The position numbers and the translations under genes were made by a program. The notes beneath the pieces are model-generated. The model searched no databases. It was not told the DNA's origin and was given only the letters and a program-made list of their open reading frames with translations. From Petunia secreta (Eukaryota > Streptophyta > Magnoliopsida > Solanales > Solanaceae), in assembly GCA_029990175.1 (NCBI GenBank), contig JARKIP010000053.1, forward strand, positions 12,108,001 to 12,172,000: a stretch of DNA of 64,000 nt, read 5' to 3'. Of the stretch, positions 1 through 10,354 are shown one piece after another. Numbering within the stretch: position 1 is the stretch's first letter; each line of letters begins with the position of its first letter.

Positions 1-902
1 CAACACATCCTCTCTTTTTTTTACTCGAGGATTGTCACCAGTCACTCCCTTACTCCTCTCAATCCCGTCTCTCATGTTCGGGCGAATTGGGATGAGTCCC
101 AAGAATGCCCTTAGCTAGAGTAGGTGGACTCTTCACGTCAACCCAAAAATTGGGACTCAGGTGAATTACTTGCCTTTGAATCATGCTGTTTTGTGCTCAC
201 CTTGTTAACAGTTGTCAACCCTTTACTTGCTGCACTTGTCCTACTGATTCTCATGCTTATAGTACTCGTAGTTTGAACTATTTCAATCACAGGATGATGT
301 TCTTGCATTTCTACCCTTTGAGTAGGCCAAGAGCATGCACCAGTTGCTAGCTTGCCCGACTTCCTGCTAGGCACAAGTTCATAAACCCTTTGATTCATGC
401 CCAGAAGGTAAACATCTCTTTTAGCACTATAGCGCAACTCTGTGTTGTGCAACCATGGTGCATCTAACCAAACATCAACAGTCATGGGATATACATCACA
501 CCATACATACTTCTTATAATCCTTTTTAGCAATATTCACCCGGGCTGCCTTAGAAACCCACACCCTATTATATTCATAAGGGTGTTTCAATTTATAGCAT
601 GGTATCCTTAGTGTCTCAACCAAAGATGCGCTAATGCAATTGGCATCAGTATCACCAATTTTGAGCATGTATCCTCCATACCCATCTACTTCAACGATGA
701 ACCTACTCAATCCCAAGTTTCGCCTATTTTCACCTAAGTAAGAACTCGAATGATCATAATTTGTGAGATTACCAACTCGATCTCCCACTCTCTTTATTTC
801 AGTCTTAGTCACCTCGAGACTGTAGTAAAAACTCATATCAACTGATTCGTCTCCATAGCCAACCATACCTCCCTTATTGCTCCGTGTACGTGCAAAAGAC
901 AT
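1..902 (-). pseudogene. Orphan ORF with degenerate retropepsin-like domain, non-autonomous gypsy (old copy)
   Basis: The reading frame starts at ATG 902 (MSFARTR) and is open to 138. Codons matching the homologous ORF at 38608-41505 then continue in another frame to base 1, so a 1-nt shift near 140 breaks it and the window edge truncates it. Shared landmarks are FIVEVDGYGGYMLKIG, DANCIS, a conserved HPYEY, WCDVYPM and a PW dipeptide. These align in order with the gypsy retropepsin of this window (its DSS catalytic site, HPHPYRLQWL, DVVPM and LGRPW near 5700-5950), but the catalytic Asp-Ser/Thr-Gly is absent. I infer a protease-derived protein with no protease activity. Its role is unknown. 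It is the only ORF seen in its element, so the element probably depended on proteins supplied by others. Confidence 0.7.
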
Positions 903-2160
903 ATTAAGAAAGCAGGGAAGGAAAAGGTTAGTATAACAACCTCACTTGCACTCCCTCACTTTTAGTGGTGGCACTCACAATCTTTAGAGTTCGCACTCCA
1001 AGTACCCCCACCCAAAGATTTCCAGTTATCTGTTAAGAAGCAAGGTGCAGAATCACCAACTAGTATGTCCAAGTATTGGTTCGGAATGGAATTTATGTGA
1101 CTCTATGGACGGATGGCTCTTTTAAAGTAAGCACATGAAGCCAAGAAAGTTCTACGAGAATGGAGGAAATTTCAGCTAGCACGAGTTCCTAAAAGCTCAA
1201 GAGTTAGTATAGCTTAGAGTGGGAAAAAAATACCCCAAGAATAATAACTAGAATTAATTCAACAAGGAAAAAGAAATTCTTAGAAGAAACTACCATTTTT
1301 TCCATTAGGAAAAACGTTTTCAAGCTTCCCCTTTTGGAATGGAATAAGATTTCCACCTATTTTTGTTCTCCAAATCAGTTTTGGGCAAGTTCTTATTTTA
1401 CTTGCTTTCCAACTCAAATTTGGACAAATTTACAACTTTTCCCTACACTTCACAACCCCTACACGTTTTCCCTTCTCCTTTTTAGAATTGAATAAGTTTT
1501 TCCTCCTTTTTCCTAGCTTTCCAACTCAAATTTGGACAACTTTTACCATTTTTCTACCTCCTTTTACACGCCTAACTTGCTTATTTTTTCCTTACCAAAA
1601 ACGTATAAACCTCTCCCAAAGCCTAAGGAAAACTAATTCCCTTACTTGAAAAGTGGGTAAACTTCTCCCCTTTGAATTTGGATTTGTCTCCCTCTTGAAT
1701 TAGGCTTGGGTTTTCTTCTATTCTCCCTTACAATTGCAATGCCTCCCTCTCTATTAACAACTCAAAATTTCAGCCTTTAAACAACAATTCTCAACGTGTG
1801 ATTGGCTATTCTTTTCAAGATCAAATCAAGTAAGTTTAAATCCTACTAAAAAACAACAAGTTGTTATTCAAGAATTCTTAATTCCTATCCAAGAAACACG
1901 TTCCACAGCTCAAGGGAGATCAAGAATACCCTGCACTTCTACTTGTTTCAAGAACTCAACTTCGTTCCAAGAATTCAACAAGATTGCTTCAAGAATCTTA
2001 CTACACGTTTATTCTACTTTGTTTTCAACATGTCCTAGTACATTTGTCAAGAACTATCAAGAACTCAATCAAGAACTTCCTAAATTGTTCAAGAACAATT
2101 CAAGAACTCAAGAAGATTAGTTCTACAAGTCCAATAACACAGCACCTATTCAAGATTTGG
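903..2160 (-). other. 5' leader of the old non-autonomous gypsy element
   Basis: No gene is seen here. Read on the minus strand, the part next to the ORF resembles the leader before 38608 (shared ATTCCATTCCGAAC, then ACTTGGACAT and CTAGTTG, and GTGAGGGAGTG close to the ORF). The stretch 1190-1300 resembles the leader of the neighbouring autonomous element at 7840-7960 (TCAAGAGTTAGTATAG against TCAAATGAGTTAGTAC, and the following AACTAGA and GAATCTACC blocks). The remainder is A/C-rich with many CAAGAA words. A badly decayed primer-site remnant may lie at 2143-2158. Confidence 0.5.
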
Positions 2161-2446
2161 TGGACGCAAACCCGACGGTTAAGCTAGCATGAAGAAGACG
2201 CGGAAATAAAAATGAAAATAAAGATAGAAGCAAGACAAATCTTGCTTCGATTCAAAAAAATGTTGAGGAACTTGTCTCAAGCTCGATCGCATCGGATTCA
2301 AGAGTCACCTATACTAAGCAACAATCCTCAACAAGAACAAGCTTCTTGCAAATTGAATTACCAAGAAGAAAATATTCAAACAACTCACACCGATTGACAC
2401 AAGCTCTTTAATGTGCCACACGGGGTTTGGACTTCATCGGAGACAC
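2161..2446 (-). repeat. LTR remnant with internal deletion (gypsy)
   Basis: This segment matches the LTR starting at 8727 almost base for base (GCAAACCCGACGGTTAAGCTAGCA onward, through CACACGGGGTT and CGGAGACAC). It then jumps directly to AATTTATTGTGTTCGG, which in the other copy lies some 280-330 bp further on. A large internal piece of the LTR, including its promoter part, is therefore deleted here. It would be the 3' LTR of the autonomous element and could also be the 5' LTR of the element to its left. Confidence 0.7.
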
Positions 2447-3645
2447 AATTTATTGTGTTCGGCTCCGTGCTGCTCAGCGCCAAGAGTTAGTTTCGTCACT
2501 TTATCCTCGGACTCAAATTTGAAGATGTGGCCTTCAGCTCTAGCACTTTGCCATTCTTCCTCCGAACACATGCTTCCTCCCGACCAAGCCAACTGAATAT
2601 GCATGTCATGTACTAATTTGGCTTGGCTTCGTGTCATTGGCCTCATTTGATCAGTCATTGACTTCGGTGGATTGTCGAGCACTTGATCAGCACTTCGGGC
2701 TGCATCGTCCTCCTCTTCTTGAGAAGATTTCGTCCTCGAAATCTCTTCAGCATCTGTGCCCGGTACTTGGCCTACGACACAAGGAGTTAAGTCAGCAACA
2801 TTGAAAGTGTTAGATACATTATACTCACCTGGGAGGTCGATCACATAAGCATTATTGTTAATCTTGCTTAGCACTTGAAATAGACCATCCCCTCGAGGTG
2901 CCAACTTTCCTTTCCTTTGGTTCGGGAATCGCTCTCTTCGGAAGTGAACCCAAACCCAATCTCCCTTCTTCAATTCCAACTTCTTTCGTCCCTTGTTCTT
3001 TTTCAACGCCACTTTGGCATGAGCTTCCTCGAGATTCTTCTTTGTCTTCGCATGCAACTCGTGCAAAGCTTTGGCTCGGTGGGTACCTTCAAAATCAATA
3101 ACAATATCTCGAGGCAATGGGGTTAGATCAAGTGGAATCAAAGGATTAAAACCGTACACACACTCGAACGGTGTCATATTTATCATTCGATGCACCGTTC
3201 GATTGTATTCAAACTCCATCATGGGCAAACGATCAGCCCAGCTTCCGACCTTGCCTTTGGTCATTGCACGAAGCAAAGATCCCAAGGTTCGGTTAACTAC
3301 CTCGGTCTGTCCATCAGTCTGAGGATGGTGAGACGTCGAGAACAGTAGTTTGGTGCCGAGGGCACCCCACAAACATTTTCAAAAATGATTCAAGAACTTT
3401 GAGTCTAGATCACTCATAATCGTACGTGGCACACCATGCTATTTTAATACATGAGCAATAAACAAAGAAGCAACATGTTGTGCACAATCACATTTCTTGC
3501 AAGGAATAAAGTGAGCCATTTTAGAAAATCGATCCACGAAACCGAAGATGCTATCATGTCCTTCCCCTGACCTCGGTAACCCTAAGACAAAGTCCATAGA
3601 TATATCAGCCCAAGGTCGATAAGGCACATGCAACGGGGTATACAA
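2434..3645 (-). pseudogene. Integrase core and C-terminal domain (gypsy)
   Basis: Frame 3645-3439 carries the first part of the catalytic core (WADISMDFVLGLP, VDRFSKMAHFIPC). After a break, frame 3372-2434 carries STSHHPQTDGQTEVVNRTL with the catalytic Glu, then the GPF-like basic region (KLELKKGDWVWVHFRRERFP). A long charged tail ends near 2434. Compared with the sister fragment at 9329-9557, a 1-nt deletion near 2505 shifts the last residues. The middle catalytic Asp region between 3439 and 3372 is damaged. Confidence 0.8.
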
Positions 3646-3678
3646 TCCATGAGGGTTGGACTTCGATTTAGCTTTCTT

Positions 3679-5625
3679 TCAAACGAAACAAGCGTTGCAA
3701 AGCTTTTCTACATCTCGTCGCATTTTTGGCCAATGGAACTGCTCGGTTATGATACCAAGAGTTTTGTCGACACCGAAGTGTTCCATCAAGCCTCCGGAGT
3801 GAGCTTCTCGAACTAAGAGCTCTCTCCACGATGACACCGGCACACAAACCCTCCCATTCTTGAAGAGGTAGCCATTGTACCACTGATATTTCTCAACCCT
3901 TCGGCCACTCAAGATTGCGTCTCGAACACATTTTAGCTTGGGATCATCTTCGTACATCAGCTTGATGTTTTCGAATCCCATAAGCCTCGAGGCGAGAGTG
4001 CTCGCTAAAGGAAATTTCCTTGACAGCGCATCGGCCACTACATTGTCTTTTCCCTTCTTATAATGAATTATATAGGGAAATCTTTCAATGAATTCAACCG
4101 ATTTGGCAAGCCTTCGGTTCAATTTTTCCTGACCTCGGAGATGTTTCAAGGATTCATGATCACTTCTAATCACAAACTCTCGAGGCCACAAATAATGCTG
4201 CCAATGGGCGAGTGCTCGAACGAGGGCATAGAACTCCTTGTCATACGTTGAGTAATTCAAGGTTGCACCCTTAAGCTTTTCGCTGAAGTAAGCGATCGGC
4301 TTCGATTCTTGCATAAGCACTCCTCCAATCCAAACTCCGGACGCATCACACTCGACTTCGAATGCTTTGCCGAAGTCAGGGAGTTGCAACAACGGGGCAG
4401 AGTATAGCCTCCGTTTCAACTCTTGGAAAGCCCTCTCTTGGGACTCTCCCCACATAAATGGATGGTCTTTCTTTACCAGCTCGGTCAAAGGAGCTGCCAC
4501 GGTGCTAAAGTCACGAACAAACCTTCGGTAAAAGCTAGCTAAGCTATGGAAGCTACGAACTTGTGATACCGAGGTTGGAGTTGGCCAATCTTTGATGGCA
4601 TCGACTTTTGACTCATCAACTTCGACAACATTAGCTCTCACAACGAATCCTAGAAAGACTACATGCTCGACACAAAAGGCACATATCTTGAAGTTAGCAT
4701 ATAACTTCTCTTCTCTAAGCTTATCAAGCACTAGCCTTAGGTGTTCGACATGTTCATCCACAGATTTACTATAAATAAGGATGTAATCGAAGTAAACGAC
4801 AACAAACTTATTTATGAATAGTTTGAGCACATGGTTCATCAGTTGCATGAATGTGCTTGGTGCGTTGAATAGGCCAAAAGGCATCACCAACCATTTATAG
4901 AGACCGAATTTGGTCTTGAATGCGGTTTTTCACTCGTCTCCAGGTTTCATTCTGATTTTGTGGTAACGGGACCTGAGGTCTATCTTCGAAAAGTACGAAG
5001 AACCACTTAACTCATCTAGCATGTCATCTAATCGTGGGACAGGATGACGATACTTTACCGTTATTTTGTTGACTGCTCGGCAATCAACACACATTTGCCA
5101 TATTCCATCTTTCTTCGGGACAAGGATAACAGGAACGACGCAAGGACTCAAGCTCTCTCGAACGAGGCCCTTGTTCAGTAACTCATCAACCTGCTTTTAG
5201 AGCTCTTTGGTGTCTGCGAGATTACACCGGTATGCAGGTTTGTTGGGGATTTGAGACCCCGATACGAAGTCAATTTGGTGCTCAATTCCTCTCAACAGAG
5301 GTAATCCACCTGGCATTTCTTCGAGAAACATATCTCTGAAGTCCTGCAAAACACTTTGTACAACACTGGGCAAAAGGTTATCGTTAGAAAAATCATCATT
5401 AGAGTTTAGAAATATACCCTTGTGTACGAGGCAAATCATCATTTGATCGTTGTCATTACCTCGTAGATACTCACCAAGTTGCATGATTGCACAGATACTA
5501 CTTACTTCGGGCGGTAAGTTTGTGTCTTTGGACACAATTTTTGATCCTATCGGAAGCTTAGCTTTGGCCGCTTCTTTCAATTCTTTCATTCTTTTATAGT
5601 CCTCGCTGACTTGTTTTGGAGACAA
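3679..5625 (-). pseudogene. Reverse transcriptase, RNase H and integrase zinc domain (gypsy)
   Basis: The frames are 5625-5197 (pro-RT linker), 5151-4930 (RT fingers: VPVILVPKKDG, VDCRAVNKIT, FSKIDLRSRYHKIR) and 4890-3679. The last holds the RT palm (MPFGLFNAPSTF) and a catalytic box reading VVYFDYIL, so the second Asp of YxDD is Tyr. RNase H follows (VECDASGVWIG, YDKEFYALVRAL, IRSDHESLKHL), then the integrase HHCC region (HSGGLMEHFGVDKT). Frame breaks between the pieces and the lost Asp make the polymerase non-functional. Confidence 0.85.
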
Positions 5626-6593
5626 GGGTTGAGTATGAAACTCTTCCCTTCGAGCTTAGCAGTGTAAGTGTTGGATCTTCCACTGTGAACAACCGACCGA
5701 TCATACTGCCATGGTCGTCCCAATAGCATATGACAAGCTTGCATCGGCACCACATCGAACATCATCTCATCTTGATATTCTCCAACTTTAAACTTGATCC
5801 ACACTTGTTTGAAAACCCTCCATTCTCCACACTCATTCAACCATTGTAATCTGTAAGGATGGGGATGCTTCAAAGTAGGTAGTCCCAATTGTGAAACCAA
5901 GGTTTGGCTTACCACATTTGCACAACTACTTGAGTCAATGATCATCAAACACACTTTCCCCCTCACTCGACATCGGGCATGGAAAAGGTTTTCTCTTTTG
6001 TTGTCCTCTTTTTCAAGAGTCATGCAGCTCAAATTCCTTCGAACTACAAGAAACATTTTCGGATGATCAGTTTCGGCAGCTTCATGACCATCATCACCTT
6101 CAGCTCGGTCAATCTCCTCGAAATTTTCCTCCTCGGTGTCATTCGCTTGCTCACAAACATCTCCATTGTCGAGCACAAGCATAACTTTGCAAGTTGGACA
6201 CTCTTTTGCCATGTGACCATAACCTTTGCATTTATAACACTGAATACTTGAAGTACTAGGAGAATTAAGTTGAACTTTACCTCCCACTTCTCTTGGCAGG
6301 TTAACGATTACACCTCTCTCGAAGGGTCTCTTCGAATCTCGAACAGTGTTAGCACTTGTTTGGATTTGGACTCTTCCATTCTTACCTCGGTTCAAAGGAG
6401 TTGAAGTAGTGACTCCTCGGTACCGGTTTGCTTTATCGTCCTTAACCAATTTCTCAGCTTCGATGGCAGCATGAAACACATCTTCCAAAGATTGGTATAC
6501 ATGCAGCCTCAATTGAGATGACACATCTCGAGCCAAGCCATTTTTTAATCGAATGATGGCTTGCTCGTCATCTTCTTCCATATCATGGGCCAA
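5586..6593 (-). pseudogene. gag C-terminus, CCHC zinc knuckle and aspartic protease (gypsy)
   Basis: A 335-codon open stretch. It begins with the end of gag and continues through a basic linker to the zinc knuckle CYKCKGYGHMAKECP (C-x2-C-x4-H-x4-C) near residue 118. An acidic linker leads to a retropepsin domain with IIDSSSCANVVSQTLV at the catalytic position. DSS replaces the usual D-S/T-G, so activity is doubtful. LPTLKHPHPY, DVVPMQ and LLGRPWQYDR follow. These later blocks are the ones shared with the orphan ORFs at 1-902 and 38608-41505. Confidence 0.8.
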
Positions 6594-6599
6594 TCGAAT

Positions 6600-7522
6600 T
6601 CTTTCGAACTCATCATGGTATTATTCAACTGATTTGGACCCTTGTTTCAGTTTGAAGAGCTTCTGAAGTTGTTCCTGCTGATATTTGGCATTCACATACT
6701 TGCATCCGTTGCTCTCTTTAACTGTGTTCAAGTAGTGACTTCGGGATAAGTATTCCTTCGCCTCAACCTTTTGTCAGCCTCCCACCACATTGATGCATAT
6801 GCCGCGAACGAAGCAATAACATGTGCAGCTTTTCTTTCTTCGGTCATCTCATTGGTTTCGAAGATTCGTTCCAATTTAAGCTTCCAATCAAGATATTGGT
6901 CTGGATCACTAGTTCCTTTGAAGGGTGGAATAGTGATCTTGACACTGTTCAAGTTTGAATCTCGAGCATCTCGAATCTGTTCGGGATACTCATCATAGTA
7001 GTCATCAGCCTCATGCTCAATATTTCGATCAATATTTGCGCCTCGGCCTCGACCTCGATGAGCCTGCCTTCGTTGAATGAACGGCTGCTCATATTCAAGT
7101 TCGTCATCGGGAAATTATCCATCATCGGCCCCTTCATCAACGACCTCAGCTTGTCTTCGGGCCATTGGAAGTGGTACTCTTTCACCTCGGGGAATGCCCA
7201 AGTGTTGATAACCAGCTTGGGGATTGCCCAAGTTTTGTTATTGTGCTTGGGGATTGCCCAAGACTTCCTTTCGAATAGCTTCGCTCTTCAACTGATGTTG
7301 TCGAACAAGCTCACCAAACAACTCAGGTTTCATCGGAGTGGAGTTGCTAGTTCTGGCGCCGGACCCAGGTAAGGCGACAGACGCACTTCCTTGCTCGAGT
7401 TGAGCTACTCGAGCACTCACTCCTCTTACTTCGGCACTGATGCCTTGTATCAGAGCCATGAGATCAGCTAACGACACTTCAGGCTTCTCAATGCCTTTGC
7501 CTTCGCCTCCATTCCCAGCCAT
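6600..7522 (-). pseudogene. gag, N-terminal and central part (gypsy)
   Basis: The start is ATG 7522 in a strong context (ACCATGG), giving MAGNGGEGKG. The first frame holds a short heptad-like segment (LADLMALIQGISAEVRGVSARVAQLEQ). Frames 7185-6949 and 6952-6728 follow; the second contains the core retrotransposon-gag signature IPPFKGTSDPDQYLDWKLKL and the downstream W-W motif. A shift near 6950 and further stops between 6728 and 6593 interrupt it. Gag would form the capsid of the virus-like particle. Confidence 0.7.
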
Positions 7523-7540
7523 GGTACCTGCACGAATCAA

Positions 7541-8708
7541 AGACCAAATAAATTGTTAAAGGTTAGAAATTACCTCAGACACTCCCTCACCTTTGATGGG
7601 TAGAACTCGGGTCCACTCAATTTATCGGTTCGCTTTTTGGTCACTCAAGAACTTGTAGCCAATGGCTTCTTCGGTTGATCAACTTCTCTCAGTTCCTTCG
7701 AATTTGACAAGTTACAATGTCTCCTTCGAGATGATTGAATTGATACAACTCGATGGACCGGACGCTATTTACTCTGTGCTTCGGAAGTCAAAGAATTTTC
7801 TACGAAATTGGACTTCGGTCACCCAACGCACGAGTTTCTATAAGCTCAAATGAGTTAGTACGACCTCGAGTAGGAAGAATTACTCCAGAGATCCACTAAC
7901 TAGATTTATCTAACACAAGAAAAGTGAAAACCTAGGAGAATCTACCCTTCGATTCCTCTTCGGGATCCCTTTAGAACACACCAGCTCTTGTTCTTACAAG
8001 AGTGGTCCCTCCATGGTATGGATAGGGTTTTACCTTATCAAATTCCCTTTTCTAGCCAACAAAATTTTCACCTGGGGTTTTGATCTTTACACTTTACCCC
8101 TTTCTTCTTCAATAGAACAGTGACGTTCTAACTCCAGTGTACGGACAAGCTCACTTCATTCACTGACCAAGAATTTAACAAGCTTTGGGTTCTTTCACTC
8201 CAGTAACAACAACAACAAAAGAAATCAGTTCAAAGTTCTTTGAGCTATGAACTCAGCTCCTCGTGTCCGTACACTGTTACAAATGTAACAATTTTCCAGC
8301 GTACAGACGATGGTTCAAATCTTAGAACTTCGACATTTTAAGCACAAAACAACCCCAAAATACTCAAGAACCACCAGTCTTCATCGGTAACAACCAAGAC
8401 ACGATGGGGTTCGAATTCAGTCACCACTAAGTTCAAAAACAATCAAAAAATTCGTCCAGAAACCCTGGTCACAAACGATAAACATGGGGTACTAAAATTG
8501 TTCCTTGGACAGTGGTGAACACAAATTAATGGTTGTTTGATTCAAACAACCAACAATCAACTAAAATTTTGAATTTTTCTTTTCTACATTTTTTTTTGTA
8601 AAACACCACAACAACAACAATCAACAACAAGGAAGAAAGCTGAAACTGGAGATGCAAAGTACGAATAATCGAACAGGATTTGAGGTTGTAAGAACAAACT
8701 CAAACCTT
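7541..8708 (-). other. 5' leader of the autonomous gypsy element
   Basis: No gene is seen. This is the untranslated leader between the primer site and gag. It contains GGTGAGGGAGTG just before gag, a block that recurs before the orphan ORFs at 902 and 38608. An AAC-rich tract lies at 8190-8640. Confidence 0.6.
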
Positions 8709-8720
8709 GCTCTGATACCA
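8709..8720 (-). other. Primer binding site, initiator-Met tRNA type
   Basis: On the minus strand it reads TGGTATCAGAGC, the usual plant primer site complementary to the 3' end of initiator tRNA-Met. It is six bases inside the LTR end at 8727. Confidence 0.85.
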
Positions 8721-8726
8721 AGATGG

Positions 8727-9295
8727 TGCAAGCAAACCCGACGGTTAAGCTAGCACGAAGAAGACGCGGAAATAACAATGAAAATAAAGATAGAAACAAG
8801 ACAAATCTTGTTTCGATTCACAAAAACATTGAGGAACTTGTCTCAAGCTCGATCGAATCGGATTCTAGAGTCACCTATACTAAGCAACAATCCTCACGAA
8901 GAACAAACTTCTTGCAAATTGAATGACCAAGAAGAAAATGTTCAAACGACTCACACTGATTGACACAAGTTCTTTAAAATCCCACACGGGGTTCGGACTC
9001 TATCGGAGACACTCAATAGCAACTGCTATGTTTGATCATTCAACAACAACTAACTATCCACAATGAAATGTAAAGAGTATTTATAGGCTTCGCTAGGGAT
9101 AAAACAGTAAATCTTCAAAGGTGGCTAATAACAGCAAGCCACGCAGGGCTGAACTAATGTGTGTTTGGCAGCCTTGACTTCGATGCTGGGTTACTTGCTC
9201 GATCCCACTTAGTGAGTGTTCGGCAGCTTCGAATTTGATGTTCGGTTGCTTGCTTGAACATATTTGTCATCGGGCGCACACTTGACTTCGAACAC
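8727..9295 (-). repeat. 5' LTR of the autonomous gypsy element
   Basis: It starts TGCAAGCAAACCC next to the primer site and matches the remnant at 2161-2446. On the minus strand a TATAAATA-type box (plus-strand TATTTATA at about 9079) would be the promoter. The outer edge is uncertain: I place it near ACTTCGAACACA at about 9294, because pol-derived coding sequence begins soon after. Confidence 0.65.
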
Positions 9296-9328
9296 AATTT
9301 GTTGTGTTCGGCTCTGTGCTGCTCGGCG

Positions 9329-9557
9329 CTAAGAGTTGGTTTCAGTCACTTTGTCCTCGGGCTCAAATTTGAAGATGTGGCCTTCGGCTCTAGCACTTTG
9401 CCATTCTTCCTCCGAACACATACTTCTTCCCGACCAAGCCAACTGAATGTGCATGTCATGTAGTAATTTGGCTTGGCTTCGTGTCATTGGCCTCGGTTGA
9501 ATAGTCATTGACTTCGATGGATTGTCGAGCACTTGATCAGAACTTCGGGCTGCATCA
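9329..9557 (-). pseudogene. pol C-terminal fragment (gypsy)
   Basis: This encodes the same polyprotein tail as 2434-2700 (SSDQVLDNPSKSM, RPMTRSQAKLLHDMHIQLAW, CSEEEWQSARAEG) with an undamaged end ETNS-stop. It stops matching abruptly at GGCTGCATC (about 9557), where leader-like sequence takes over. It therefore belongs to a second internal region whose middle was deleted, placed directly before the LTR at 8727-9295. Confidence 0.75.
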
Positions 9558-9819
9558 AGATTCCAAGAAACAAGGCCTAATTCTTCAAGAAACACGTCAA
9601 GATTCAACTAGGGTTTCAAGATTTCAATCCAAATCAATCAAACTCTCAATTTTATCAAATCCTAGACGTCCCACAACAATTACACACGACTATTTCTCTT
9701 CATTTTCATGTTTTTTTTTTCTTTTTTTAATCAAAAACGAAAATTAAAGAACCTAAACTAAGAACCTAAACTAGGGCATGAAGAACAGGATTGGGGCTGT
9801 AGAAACAAACTCTTACCAA
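9558..9819 (-). other. Leader-like sequence of a third, internally deleted gypsy copy
   Basis: No gene. It lies between a primer site (9831-9820) and the pol-tail fragment. Its AAGAAACACG and TTCAAGAT words resemble those at 1885-2150. Confidence 0.45.
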
Positions 9820-9831
9820 GCTCTGATACCA
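9820..9831 (-). other. Primer binding site, initiator-Met tRNA type (second)
   Basis: The minus strand reads TGGTATCAGAGC, five bases from an LTR edge starting TGCAAGCGG at 9837. Confidence 0.8.
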
Positions 9832-9836
9832 ACCGA

Positions 9837-10232
9837 TGCAAGCGGAATTATGAAAAATAGAACAATCACATGAACAAGAAAGATAGACTAGGAAGACAGA
9901 AATCAGAAGAAATAATGGATTAAAAACTTACAATATGTGAAAGATTAATCCATGAGTGATAGGAACTTGAACCATACATAGGATCATGCTAGTGATGATG
10001 CCCAAGTGTTCTAAGTTTAAGAGGATAAAAGAAGAAGCCATGGAGCTTCTCTACAAGGCAAAGTAACGCCTGGTTATGTTTTGTATATTCTGGAAAAACT
10101 AATGAAAAATGCCTAAGGCAATAGCTTATATAGGTGTAGCCAAATTTCCTAAGTAGTCAACGTAAAAGCCACAGGGTGGCTAAAAAGTGCCCACGCAGGG
10201 CTAATAAAGTGCTATTATCCTACTATAGACTA
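9837..10232 (-). repeat. Diverged LTR related to the LTR at 8727
   Basis: It shares the TGCAAGC edge, a minus-strand TATA box (plus strand CTTATATAGG at about 10127) and the block CCACGCAGGGCTAATA, which parallels CCACGCAGGGCTGAAC at 9140. The rest has diverged. The far edge is approximate and no target duplication was found. Confidence 0.5.
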
Positions 10233-10354
10233 TCAATGTAAAACAAGAACTAGGAGCTCGTTGAGAGCACCAAAATTCTGCCCAACAATAAGCAAACCAA
10301 CACCCCAACAGTGTAGCTCGCTAGGTAGCTCATTGAGCTCTTCCATTCTCGGCC

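Larger units (their letters stand above)
2161..9300 (-). mobile_element. Autonomous Ty3/gypsy element, decayed (chromovirus-like)
   Basis: In minus-strand order it has a 5' LTR (about 9295-8727), a primer site (8720-8709), a leader, gag, protease, reverse transcriptase, RNase H, integrase, and a deleted 3' LTR (2446-2161). The domain order PR-RT-RH-IN is that of Ty3/gypsy. The integrase text (FSKMAHFIPC, HPQTDGQTEVVNRTL, VYGFNPL) is of the plant chromovirus type, perhaps Reina-like, although no chromodomain was recognised. Frameshifts and stops split the polyprotein into at least six reading frames, so the copy is dead. Confidence 0.8.

Noticed and set aside
7528..7573. Intron in the gag leader of the first gypsy element (GTAATTT to GTGCAG)
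   Set aside because: The splice signals look good, but 46 bp is too short for a plant intron.
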